A stretch of DNA of 54,049 nucleotides, from contig JAKVCU010000072.1 in NCBI GenBank assembly GCA_022448955.1, positions 1 through 54,049 of the forward strand. The letters run 5' to 3'. The stretch comes from Saprospiraceae bacterium. GTDB lineage: Bacteria; Bacteroidota; Bacteroidia; Chitinophagales; Saprospiraceae. Below, one piece after another: positions 25,335-33,907 of the stretch (its first letter is position 1; every line of letters begins with the position of its first letter). Made by a program: the position numbers and the translations under genes. The notes beneath the pieces were generated by a model. That model searched no databases. It was not told where the DNA came from and was given only the letters and a program-made list of their open reading frames with translations.

Positions 25335-26987
25335 TCATTTTTTCGGATAAAATAAAGGAGGATACATTTCATCAAATGCTGTCCAATCTTGGAACCATTT
25401 AGCGAAAGCTAGAATAAGATCATCATCATAAAGATGGCCTAAAAAGCTAATGCTAGTTGGATGGCCTTTATCATCTAAACCTGTTGGTATGCATACTACA
25501 GGGTGCCCTGTCAAATTAGTAGTCATTAATTGGCTTCCGCCAAATGTGGGCGTGATCAGTATATCAATATCTTTCATCACCTGATGAACTTCTTCTATTA
25601 AAACCTGTCGATGACGGTTGGCTTGTAAATACTCTACAGCAGGAATAAATCGTGCTTGACGTAAAGAATTAGCTCTAGATCGTGGACCTTGCTGTACCAT
25701 CTTATCTACTTCGCCAGAACGAACGAGTTCTTCAAAAAAAGCACCAGCCTCAGCTCTAAGAATCACATCAAACCCAGCAAAAGGGAAGTCAGTAGGTAAG
25801 TCTACCTCTACCATTTTTATCCCTTTAGCTCTAATCATTTTGATAGCTTCTTTCAAGTTTTCAGCCCGCTTGGAAGTATCCTGATCTACTAAACTTTGTA
25901 AAATTCCTATCCGAATAGAAGACCAATCTTCTTGGGGTTTAAAGTTAAAAGGTGCATCCACTGCTGTTTGATCGCCTTCATCTGCACCTTCGATGATAGA
26001 CATCACAATCGCACAATCTTCTGCTGAACGACACATCGGCCCTACTTTATCCATTGACCAAGAAAGGCTCATGACACCTGCTCGGCTCACACGGCCATAG
26101 GTAGGACGCAAACCGGAAATACCATTGCGTGTACTTGGAGCAGTAATTGAACCTAAAGTTTCCGTTCCAATAGAAAACCCGACCAAGCCAGCTGATGTAG
26201 CAGAACCTGAACCGGCCGAAGAGCCACTTGCTCCTTGCTTTAAATCCCATGGGTTTAAGGTTTTACCTCCGAACCAAACATCTCCCCTCGCTAAAGCACC
26301 AGAAGTTAACTTAGCAACAAGGACGCCGCCCGCCTCTTCAAGCTTTTTGACGACAGTCGCTGTATGGTCAAGCTGTTGATCTTTGTAAGGCATCGCCCCC
26401 CATGTCGTTGGATACCCATCAACTGCCAATAGATCTTTTACGCCATAAGGAATACCATGTATGAGTGAACGGAATTTACCAGCAGCTATTTCCTGATCGG
26501 CTTTTGCCGCTTGCGCTAAAGCTAATTCTTCCGTAATCGTAATCGCACATTGAAGTGTTGGATTGTGTTCTTTTAATCTATCGAGATAAATCTTAGTTAG
26601 TTCAACTGAAGTAATTTCCTTTTGTCGAATTAATTGAGCTAATTGAGGGATGGTGAAAAAGGCTATTTCTTCTTTATTATCAGGCATTTTTACCTTTTCA
26701 GGCAAAACGAAATGACTATTCTCCTCTCCTATTGGCATATGAAAACCTCTTGGGTGTGGATCAAAAAGTAAAGCCGGAAAGGTTTGATAATCTAAATTAT
26801 ATTGGCGTAAGCTATCAAAGCCCGCCTTATTTCTTTGAAGATAGCCATACATGGTATCTATCTTTTCTTCTTCAAACTCAAGTCCTATTAATTTCTGAGC
26901 TTTATGGATATCTTTCTTGTTAAAATCTTTATAGGATTGGCAACTCACTAATACAAAAAATGAAAAAACGGCAATCAATCTAACCAT
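25335..26987 (-). CDS. Amidase signature family lipoprotein
   Basis: The ATG at 26987 gives a lipoprotein signal (MVRLIAVFSFFVLVSC); the in-frame extension upstream would add 32 residues with no signal and would overlap the promoter of the divergent gene, so it is rejected. The 550-residue protein has the amidase signature Ser-cisSer-Lys triad: Lys in PYGVKDLLAVDGYP, Ser in GASGSSAGSGSATSAG and the nucleophile Ser in GTETLGSITAPS. An N-terminal extension of about 110 residues precedes the domain (from SVELTKIYLDRLKEHNP). It would hydrolyse an amide outside the cytoplasm; substrate is unknown. It is not a GatA because GatA is cytosolic. Confidence 0.88.
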   Translation of the reverse strand: MVRLIAVFSFFVLVSCQSYKDFNKKDIHKAQKLIGLEFEEEKIDTMYGYLQRNKAGFDSLRQYNLDYQTFPALLFDPHPRGFHMPIGEENSHFVLPEKVKMPDNKEEIAFFTIPQLAQLIRQKEITSVELTKIYLDRLKEHNPTLQCAITITEELALAQAAKADQEIAAGKFRSLIHGIPYGVKDLLAVDGYPTTWGAMPYKDQQLDHTATVVKKLEEAGGVLVAKLTSGALARGDVWFGGKTLNPWDLKQGASGSSAGSGSATSAGLVGFSIGTETLGSITAPSTRNGISGLRPTYGRVSRAGVMSLSWSMDKVGPMCRSAEDCAIVMSIIEGADEGDQTAVDAPFNFKPQEDWSSIRIGILQSLVDQDTSKRAENLKEAIKMIRAKGIKMVEVDLPTDFPFAGFDVILRAEAGAFFEELVRSGEVDKMVQQGPRSRANSLRQARFIPAVEYLQANRHRQVLIEEVHQVMKDIDILITPTFGGSQLMTTNLTGHPVVCIPTGLDDKGHPTSISFLGHLYDDDLILAFAKWFQDWTAFDEMYPPLFYPKK

Positions 26988-27014
26988 ATCACAAATATTA
27001 CTTAAACGATCATT

Positions 27015-27022
27015 TATATTTG
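27015..27022 (+). promoter_or_regulatory. -7 element of the DUF5995 gene
   Basis: TATATTTG is a full match to the Bacteroidota -7 consensus TAnnTTTG and lies 32 bases upstream of the ATG at 27055. No clear -33 TTTG is visible. Confidence 0.55.
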
Positions 27023-27054
27023 TTGAACAAGGGAAATTACTAAAAACCAACAAC

Positions 27055-27804
27055 ATGTTACCCAAAACCATAGATGAAGTCATTCAAACCCTAGAAGAAA
27101 TTATAGCAGATGCTATTCAAAAAAACAGTGCCCTAGGTTTATTTCCAGCACTTTACAAACAAGTAACCCAAAAAGTAAAGGAAGGAATAGAAAAAGGTGA
27201 ATTTGAAAATGGTGAGCGAATGGAAAGATTAGATGTTACCTTTGCCAACCGATATATCGCTGCTTACCAAAGTTTTCGAGCTGGCAGACCGACTACAAAA
27301 TCATGGACTGTTGCTTTTCAAGCTGCCAAAGACAACCATCTTATATTATTGCAACATTTATTGATAGGCATGAATGCCCATATTAATTTGGACCTTGGGA
27401 TTGCAGCTGCAGAAATAGCGTATGGGGATGAAATGGAACATCTATATCGTGATTTCAACCAAATTAATGTAATTCTCAATAGCCTAATTGAAAAAGTGCA
27501 GAAAGAAATTGGTTCTGTATCTCCTATGATGTCCGTGCTTGAATGGTTGATGAAAGGGAAAGACGAAGTTTTTGCAGAATTTAGTATGGGTGCTGCCCGC
27601 GACTTTGCTTGGCTGAATGCCAATAATCTAGCATCTCTTCCAAAAGAGCATTGGCCAGAGCTTATTAAAGATCTAGATGATAAGGTCTGCCTATTTGGGA
27701 AATTTATTACACATCCTGGATTTTTATTAGGACTTGTTATCAAAGCAAGCAAATGGATGGAGAGCAAGAATATCCGCAAGCAAATAGAGGCCATAAATTC
27801 CTAA
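27055..27804 (+). CDS. DUF5995 family protein
   Basis: A 249-residue cytosolic protein with the pattern of the DUF5995 family: RMERLDVTFANRYIAAY (about 60-76), then SWTVAFQAA and the highly characteristic HLLIGMNAHINLDLGIAAAE (about 99-118), with a following DFNQINVIL. The conserved N-A-H-I-N-x-D and R/D residues suggest a helical bundle with possible metal or enzyme site; function is not known. The gene has its own TAnnTTTG element and is divergent from the amidase. Confidence 0.75.
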   Translation: MLPKTIDEVIQTLEEIIADAIQKNSALGLFPALYKQVTQKVKEGIEKGEFENGERMERLDVTFANRYIAAYQSFRAGRPTTKSWTVAFQAAKDNHLILLQHLLIGMNAHINLDLGIAAAEIAYGDEMEHLYRDFNQINVILNSLIEKVQKEIGSVSPMMSVLEWLMKGKDEVFAEFSMGAARDFAWLNANNLASLPKEHWPELIKDLDDKVCLFGKFITHPGFLLGLVIKASKWMESKNIRKQIEAINS

Positions 27805-28046
27805 GTACTTATCGAGATACGGTCAGTTTTGTCAATCATTAGATACGAACCGATTGGCGATATCTTACCATAATTAACTACAGGGGTTTGTTTGTGGAGC
27901 CCAGCCCAGCCATTTACAGCTATGATTGGATATATTGTATTTCTAATATTTAGACTGATATCCTTTATAAGTTAAGTCAATACTTGCGATGGATTTAAAG
28001 ATTCCTATTGACTAACTATTCGTAAATCCAGAATCATTGAAACCAT

Positions 28047-29225
28047 CTATTCCATTCTTAAAGTGGCGCCATTCTCGTTCATCTCGATCTTCAGCCGATC
28101 GATATGAGCTAACCAATTCATGATTTCAGGGCCAAGGAATTTGGACTTCCACTGCTCACCTATTTCCTCTTCAACTTTTTCGGAATGCCCGCGCAATCTT
28201 TTTAAAGTAGACTTCTGAATAACAAGATTGGAAGAGACATTTTCTTCCAAACATTTATGTTTGATAAGTAAGTAAATCATTTCTAAGACAATCTCTGCTC
28301 TTGGGTCCTCTTGCTCCTCTCTCGGTATTCTATCTAAGATTACTTGTTCTTCATCGGAAACAGGAATTTGATACATTTCTTCAAATATCTGTCCATAATC
28401 ATTAACTATTTTCTTTGGAATTCGCCGGTTATGCTTCAATGCCTCTTTACCAGAGTTAACAGATCTTGCAATATGACTAATTAGCTTTTGTGGAAGCACC
28501 ATTTCTTTTGAATAATTCTTTTGCTTAGCCATTGCTCTACGCCATGCATAAAGACGAATCAAAAAAACCTTATCACGTCTTCTCAAAGAACGCATCAAAT
28601 TACTATTTAAGGCCTCCTGATGAGGATCCTTTTCATAAAAATCAGCTTTCTCTAGTTTTTTGAACTCTTCCTCCGCCCATGGCAAGCGTCCCAGATCGTT
28701 CAATTTATTTGTCAGTAATTGCCATAAATCATATAATGGTAAAACATCATTGATGGCATACTTCAATTGGCGCTTTTCCATGGGACGGCTTTCCCAATCT
28801 GTTACAGCATAAGCCTTTGATAATGGAACATTAAGCTCTGCTTCTACTAACTTCCTAAAAGAAATAGGATATTTGTAACCAACAAAACCCGCCGCTATTT
28901 GGGTATCAAATATATTCTTAGGCTGGATATTATAACCAATATGAAGCAATCGGTAATCATTTTCACCCGCATGGGTTATTTTAACGATTGCAGGATCTTC
29001 AACTAATTTCAAAAAAGGAGTTAGATCTTTGATGAGAATAGGATCTATCAGATAATTTCCAAAATCTGAAGATATTTGTATAAGGCACAGTTGCGTAAAA
29101 AAACGTTTCTCTCCAACAAATTCTGAATCAAAGCCTAGCCATTTTGCGGCTTTATTTGTTTCATAAAATTGTACCAAATCGGATTCCGTCTCAATGAGCT
29201 GATAGGATGCAATGTCAACTGCCAT
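28047..29225 (-). CDS. rnd: Ribonuclease D
   Basis: The 392-residue product has a DEDDy 3'-5' exonuclease domain (residues about 1-205): Exo I WLGFDSEF (Asp33, Glu35), Exo II KITHAGENDYRLL and FDTQIAAGF, and Exo III YAINDVLPLYDLW with Tyr and Asp. An HRDC domain lies at about 210-295 (RDKVFLIRLYAWRRAMAKQK). RNase D trims the 3' ends of tRNA and other stable RNA. Length is normal for the family. The gene is alone on the minus strand and convergent with DUF5995; the spacer at 27805-28046 shows no hairpin that I can identify with confidence. Confidence 0.9.
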   Translation of the reverse strand: MAVDIASYQLIETESDLVQFYETNKAAKWLGFDSEFVGEKRFFTQLCLIQISSDFGNYLIDPILIKDLTPFLKLVEDPAIVKITHAGENDYRLLHIGYNIQPKNIFDTQIAAGFVGYKYPISFRKLVEAELNVPLSKAYAVTDWESRPMEKRQLKYAINDVLPLYDLWQLLTNKLNDLGRLPWAEEEFKKLEKADFYEKDPHQEALNSNLMRSLRRRDKVFLIRLYAWRRAMAKQKNYSKEMVLPQKLISHIARSVNSGKEALKHNRRIPKKIVNDYGQIFEEMYQIPVSDEEQVILDRIPREEQEDPRAEIVLEMIYLLIKHKCLEENVSSNLVIQKSTLKRLRGHSEKVEEEIGEQWKSKFLGPEIMNWLAHIDRLKIEMNENGATLRME

Positions 29226-29538
29226 TCAATTTTTCTTTAATATTTAATCTAATGAAAGCGCTGTCTACTTATTTATTCATTGGCTTATTATAATAAAAAG
29301 TAGTGGAATAATAAAGCATTGAAAATAAAGATAAAGCTAAAAATTCGTTAAATGTTTGGTAAATATATAAGTGCTACCCAACTAGAAGGGTAAGTGTTGT
29401 AACTTTCAAATACAAAGTAATTGTCTTAAAGCTTTAAATAGTTTTGCATGAGGGGAAATAAAAGCATATAATTTATATATACTATTTTAATATTTTTATT
29501 TCACGCTTTACATTTATACTTCAATAAAAACAAAGGTA
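29226..29538. other. AT-rich divergent spacer, no gene seen
   Basis: This 313-base spacer lies between rnd and the AsmA-like gene. It is very AT-rich with several TA-rich stretches (for example 29471-29505) that could hold promoters, but no full TAnnTTTG match, no hairpin and no plausible ORF were found. Confidence 0.4.
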
Positions 29539-32500
29539 ATGAAAATAATAAAACGCCTACTGCTCGTCCTATTAGTCCTTATCATTATTTTAGTTAGTAC
29601 AGCGATAGTCGTCCCTTACTTTTACAAAGATGAAATCTTAGAACTTACCAAATCAGAAATTAATAAAAGTATAAATGCTAAGGTCGATTTTAATGATCTT
29701 ACGTTATCTATCTTTAAAAGTTTCCCTAATTTATCGATTGGCTTAGAAAAATTTTATGTAGAAGGCATTGATCAATTCGAAGGTGTTCGATTGGCTGGAG
29801 CCGAATCTTTTAATTTTGATGTCAATCTACTATCCGTAATGAACATTGGCAAGAAGCCTCTAAAGATTAATGGTATCCACTTGGAAAAGCCTGAGATCAA
29901 TGTGATCGTGTTAAAAGATGGGGAAGCCAACTTCGACATTGCAAAACCTACAGATGAAAGAATAGAGCAAGAAGCTGCTACTACAGATTACAGCGGCTTA
30001 CAAATTCATCTTAAAGAATACAGTATGACAGATGGTCAGATCATATTTGATGATCGCCAAGGCGATGTATTCCTAGAGCTTAATAATTTAGACCATAGTG
30101 GAATGGGTAATTTCACCCTAGAGGTGTTTGACCTTGACACAAAGACCAAGATTGCTGGTATTACAGCTCGCCAAGGTGGAGTGACTTTTTTAAAAAAGGT
30201 ACAAACTTCATTGGATGCCACTTTCAATATCGACCAAAAAAATAGCAAATACACTCTTAAGGATAATAAGTTAGTCATCAATGCATTGCAATTGATCGCT
30301 AATGGATTTATCCAAATGCAAGGGAATGATATCAATATCGACTTCAAAATAGATGCTCCTAGTAACAACTTTAAAGATTTACTTTCTTTAATCCCAAATG
30401 CTTACATCCAAGGCTACGAAAGCGTAGAGGCGAATGGCAATTTTGATTTACACGCAGATGTAAAAGGTACTTACAGTGGAGAAAAAGAACAATTGCCTGC
30501 CTTCAATGTAAATTTGAATGTTGCTAATGCTAATATAAAATATCCAGACCTTCCTTTAGGAATTGATAATATCAATACAGAATTAGCCATAAAAAGCCCG
30601 AGTAGCGATTTGGATCAATTAAAGGTAGATGTGAATCGCTTTGCGATGAAAGTGGGGAATAATCCATTTAAGGCTTCTTTTAAACTAAGAACACCGCTTT
30701 CTGACCCTGAGGTTGATGCTGTGGCCGATGGAAAGATTGACCTCAAGGAATTATCTCAAGCCTTTCCAATGGAAGGAATTGATGAGTTAAATGGTTTGAT
30801 AACAGCAAATCTGAAAGCTCAAACACGTATGTCTTACATTGAGCAGCAAGCCTATGAGAAAGTGAACATGGAAGGTAAGTTACGTATAGAAAATATCAAC
30901 TACAAAGCACCTGCAACACCAGCTGTCCATATCAAAGATATGCAGATGGACTTTAGCCCACAATATGTGAAATTAAATCAATTTGACGCCAAGTTAGGCA
31001 AGAGTGATATTCAAGCCAATGGTACGATTGATAACATCTTGGCTTACTTCAGTCCTGAAAAGACAATGACAGGTAAACTGAATGTAAGGTCTACACTATT
31101 TGATGCTAATGAATGGATGCCAGAGCGCACAGATGCTAATGCTACACCACAACCAAGACCTACAGATTCTGAAGAAGAAACGACTTCTACAGAAGTATTT
31201 GATCGTTTTGACTTTACGCTTGACGCGGAAATGGATGAAATCCTTATCCAACAATATCGATTAAAAAATGCAGTTGCAAAAGGTCATTTCACCCCTCAAA
31301 AATTGACGGTATCATCGCTAGGTACTGAAATTGGCCATACTGATTTTAATGTTTCAGGTGCTATTACGAATCTATTTGATTATCTATTTAAAGATGGGGT
31401 ACTTGGTGGTTCTGTAAATTTGAATTCAAGGATGTTAGATTTGAATCAATTCATGACCACTGACCCTGCTGCTGCAAATGCAGAAACCGTAGAAGAAACA
31501 CCCACAGAGAACGCTGCCTTGGAACCTATTCTTGTTCCCGACAATATCAACATGAAGGTTAATGCCAATATTGCTGAAGTACGATATACGAATATGGTAC
31601 TAAAAAATATTGATGGTGGTTTAAACATTGCCAACGAAGCAGTTGTAATTGAGGGCGTCGATGCAGAAGCCCTTGGCGGCAGGGTAAATATTAGCGGAAG
31701 CTATGATACTAAGGATAATGAAAGCCCTGCTTATAGCTTTAAATATAATATTCAAAAGCTTGATGTTCAAGAATCATTTAATACTTTAAATACCTTCCAG
31801 AAATTAGCCCCAATTGGTCAGTATATCAAGGGAAATTATACAAGTACACTAATACTTGATGGCAAACTAGGTAAAGATATGATGCCTGAGCTTAACACCT
31901 TAAATGCGGAAGGGTTTTTCCAAACAATTAATGGCGTCATTCAAAATTTCAAACCACTACAAGAGTTGGGAAATAAGCTAAATGTTGAATACTTAAAGGA
32001 AACTATTAAACTGGAGAATACTAAAAACTGGTTCACAGTGAAAGATGGTGCTGTAGTTGTAGAAGAATTTGACCGTAAGGTGAAGGATATTGACATGAAA
32101 ATTAGTGGTAGCCACAGCTTCACGCAAGAAATTGACTACATCATCAAATCTAAAATACCTAGAAAATTATTAGAAAGTAATGCTACTGGAAAAGCTGCTG
32201 GAAAAGGGTTTGATGCACTTCGTAGTGAAGCATCTAAACTTGGTCTAGACATCAAGAAAAGTGAATTTGTCAATGTCCAGTTTAATCTAACCGGTTCATT
32301 AACAAAGCCTAAAATAGGTATGAAGCTGCTTGGTGGAGAAGGAGAAGCATCTGTTGAAGATAGCGTAAAAGGATCCATAAAAGAGGAAGTGAATAAAAAA
32401 ATTAATGAGGAAAAAGAAAAGGCTAAAGAAGTCGTTGACCAAGCTGTAGATTCTGCTAAAAATGTGGTGAAAGACGAAATCGATAAAGCGGTAAAAGATG

Positions 32501-32658
32501 CAAAAAATCAGATCGTCGATAAAATCAAAACAGATAGTACTACCAAAAAATTAATGGATGACATCGCAGGCGAAAAAGGCAAAAAAGCTGCAGATGAAAT
32601 CAAGGACAAACTAGATAAGTGGAATCCATTTAAGAAGAAAAAAAATAAGAAGAATTAA
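29539..32658 (+). CDS. Giant AsmA-family protein
   Basis: A 1039-residue protein with one N-terminal membrane span (residues about 5-29, a Leu/Ile/Val-rich segment), then the AsmA start pattern LSIFKSFPNLSIGLEKFYVE. Long tracts of repeated beta strands (FDVNLLSVMNIGKKPLKING, QLKVDVNRFAMKVGNN) are typical of repeating beta-groove lipid transfer proteins. The AsmA C-terminal domain lies around 700-900 (GFFQTINGVIQNF). The last 110 residues are a Lys/Glu/Asp-rich helical tail (KEEVNKKINEEKEK to KKKKNKKN). Proteins of this group span the periplasm and are thought to move phospholipid towards the outer membrane. It is alone, and ends in a strong bidirectional terminator. Confidence 0.85.
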   Translation: MKIIKRLLLVLLVLIIILVSTAIVVPYFYKDEILELTKSEINKSINAKVDFNDLTLSIFKSFPNLSIGLEKFYVEGIDQFEGVRLAGAESFNFDVNLLSVMNIGKKPLKINGIHLEKPEINVIVLKDGEANFDIAKPTDERIEQEAATTDYSGLQIHLKEYSMTDGQIIFDDRQGDVFLELNNLDHSGMGNFTLEVFDLDTKTKIAGITARQGGVTFLKKVQTSLDATFNIDQKNSKYTLKDNKLVINALQLIANGFIQMQGNDINIDFKIDAPSNNFKDLLSLIPNAYIQGYESVEANGNFDLHADVKGTYSGEKEQLPAFNVNLNVANANIKYPDLPLGIDNINTELAIKSPSSDLDQLKVDVNRFAMKVGNNPFKASFKLRTPLSDPEVDAVADGKIDLKELSQAFPMEGIDELNGLITANLKAQTRMSYIEQQAYEKVNMEGKLRIENINYKAPATPAVHIKDMQMDFSPQYVKLNQFDAKLGKSDIQANGTIDNILAYFSPEKTMTGKLNVRSTLFDANEWMPERTDANATPQPRPTDSEEETTSTEVFDRFDFTLDAEMDEILIQQYRLKNAVAKGHFTPQKLTVSSLGTEIGHTDFNVSGAITNLFDYLFKDGVLGGSVNLNSRMLDLNQFMTTDPAAANAETVEETPTENAALEPILVPDNINMKVNANIAEVRYTNMVLKNIDGGLNIANEAVVIEGVDAEALGGRVNISGSYDTKDNESPAYSFKYNIQKLDVQESFNTLNTFQKLAPIGQYIKGNYTSTLILDGKLGKDMMPELNTLNAEGFFQTINGVIQNFKPLQELGNKLNVEYLKETIKLENTKNWFTVKDGAVVVEEFDRKVKDIDMKISGSHSFTQEIDYIIKSKIPRKLLESNATGKAAGKGFDALRSEASKLGLDIKKSEFVNVQFNLTGSLTKPKIGMKLLGGEGEASVEDSVKGSIKEEVNKKINEEKEKAKEVVDQAVDSAKNVVKDEIDKAVKDAKNQIVDKIKTDSTTKKLMDDIAGEKGKKAADEIKDKLDKWNPFKKKKNKKN

Positions 32659-32714
32659 AACATAAGTCAGCCCGTATTTTTTACTAAGTTGAAAATACGG
32701 GCTAACTTATGTTT
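32658..32714. terminator. Bidirectional terminator between AsmA-like gene and the convergent operon
   Basis: AAACATAAGT, one unpaired base and AGCCCGTATTTT pair with AAAATACGGGCT, one extra base and ACTTATGTTT, about 21 paired bases around an 11-base loop. The stem starts at the last base of the AsmA stop codon (32656-32658) and its other arm overlaps the stop codon of the convergent gene at 32713. T-rich ends on both strands let it act in both directions. Confidence 0.85.
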
Positions 32715-33402
32715 ATACTACATGCATTTGTAGTAATTCATATTCCTTGGATAATCGATTGTAAAGTTTTTGATAGTAGGCTTTATTCTTCACAAAATCT
32801 GCTACTGAAATTTCAACTTTTTTGATGTTCTTCACAGAAGGGAAAGTGAGTTTTCCATTCGAAAAAGAGTACATCCAAAGTAGATCCAGATAATTGAGAT
32901 AAATATTAAAGATGTAAAAGGCCGTTGGCTTCGCTAATTCAAATCCCAAACGCTTGGCAGTTGATTCGCTAAAGAAGTAAGACGTACCAATAATCTTAAC
33001 GCTACCTGGAATTTCACCGGATTCAATCTCCTCAATTATTTTCAAGAAGCCTTCCATATAATAGGCCAGAAGCTTGCGTTTGGCCTTTATGCCTCTATCC
33101 GACCATTTCATTACGAATAAATAATCAAAGGAGGTGCCGTTGTGGAGATCATAGGTTTTCTCATTGGCATTATACACCAATAACATGGGAGAATAGTACT
33201 TGAAGACACCCGTTTTACGATTCATAGGTGTCGTCAAAAACTGCACTAAAGGAACAATAAAGAAAACCATAAAGATGGCCCAAAGTCCATAAGTATTCGT
33301 CATCATCAAAATCCAAAGGATGTATAAACCAAACCCAGCAATGGAGGTTACTGTGGTCCAAAGATGTTGCTTCCACTTAGGCCATCTATAGAAAGGATTC
33401 AT
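32713..33402 (-). CDS. Two-span membrane protein of unknown function
   Basis: The 229-residue protein has two hydrophobic spans near the N-terminus (about 11-33 and 37-58). A long cytosolic part follows with LLVYNANEKTYDLHNGTSFD (about 74-93), RKLLAYYMEGFL and SVKIIGTSYFFSESTAKRLGF. I do not recognise a family. It overlaps the arrestin-like gene by one base (TAATG) and is the last gene of the subtilase operon, so it is likely to work with the two upstream products at the membrane. Confidence 0.7.
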   Translation of the reverse strand: MNPFYRWPKWKQHLWTTVTSIAGFGLYILWILMMTNTYGLWAIFMVFFIVPLVQFLTTPMNRKTGVFKYYSPMLLVYNANEKTYDLHNGTSFDYLFVMKWSDRGIKAKRKLLAYYMEGFLKIIEEIESGEIPGSVKIIGTSYFFSESTAKRLGFELAKPTAFYIFNIYLNYLDLLWMYSFSNGKLTFPSVKNIKKVEISVADFVKNKAYYQKLYNRLSKEYELLQMHVV

Positions 33403-33863
33403 TAGCGAATATTTATTTCTTGCATAGTGAATGGGTTCAATAATATTCCTTTGACCTTAGCTTCCACTTCTACCCTATATTCTGATTTTACGGATCTGAA
33501 ATATTTCGCAGCTGTCGCTAAACGTCCGATCAAGAAACGCCCCTCAAATTCATCCATGTCAGATTTCACTAGTTTAATAGGAAGTTCAAAATCCAACTCC
33601 ATTGTATCATCCGCTTCTATGTTAATGGGACGATCAAAATACAGTTTCGACAACTCATATTCATCGCTTAGGCGTTGCTCCCCTTTTCCACGGCTATACT
33701 TTTCTAATAATCGTATCCTAAGTTCAGTAATTTGCTGTTTTCTTTTTGAGTGAAAAATGACACGCCCAATAATGTTACCGTCTTTTTCTTTCACTTCTGA
33801 GGGAATTTCCAGCTTAATCTTAACGCCTTCAATGCCCACCATATCTTTGAATTTATTAATCAT
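33402..33863 (-). CDS. Arrestin-like (Spo0M-like) protein
   Basis: The ATG at 33863 is chosen because the frame upstream begins with TTG and lacks a better start. The 153-residue product is made of beta-strand pattern typical of the arrestin/Spo0M fold: EGVKIKLEIPSEVKEKDGNI, then IIGRVIFHSKRKQQITELRI with the usual G-x-V...K/Q..I..I..L spacing, and MELDFELPIKL. Spo0M-like proteins are cytosolic scaffold or regulatory proteins. The fold is inferred. It starts 44 bases after the subtilase gene and overlaps the next gene by one base, so the three are an operon. Confidence 0.65.
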   Translation of the reverse strand: MINKFKDMVGIEGVKIKLEIPSEVKEKDGNIIGRVIFHSKRKQQITELRIRLLEKYSRGKGEQRLSDEYELSKLYFDRPINIEADDTMELDFELPIKLVKSDMDEFEGRFLIGRLATAAKYFRSVKSEYRVEVEAKVKGILLNPFTMQEINIR

Positions 33864-33907
33864 ATATTCTCTTGGTTTGGAATTTTTCAAAAAATCACTT
33901 TTCTGCT

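Noticed and set aside
26988-27083. N-terminal extension of the amidase to 27083
   Set aside because: It would hide the lipoprotein signal and overlap the promoter and start of the divergent DUF5995 gene.
27805-28046. Possible gene or RNA in the convergent spacer between DUF5995 and rnd
   Set aside because: No frame with coding features, no stable hairpin and no repeat match was found.
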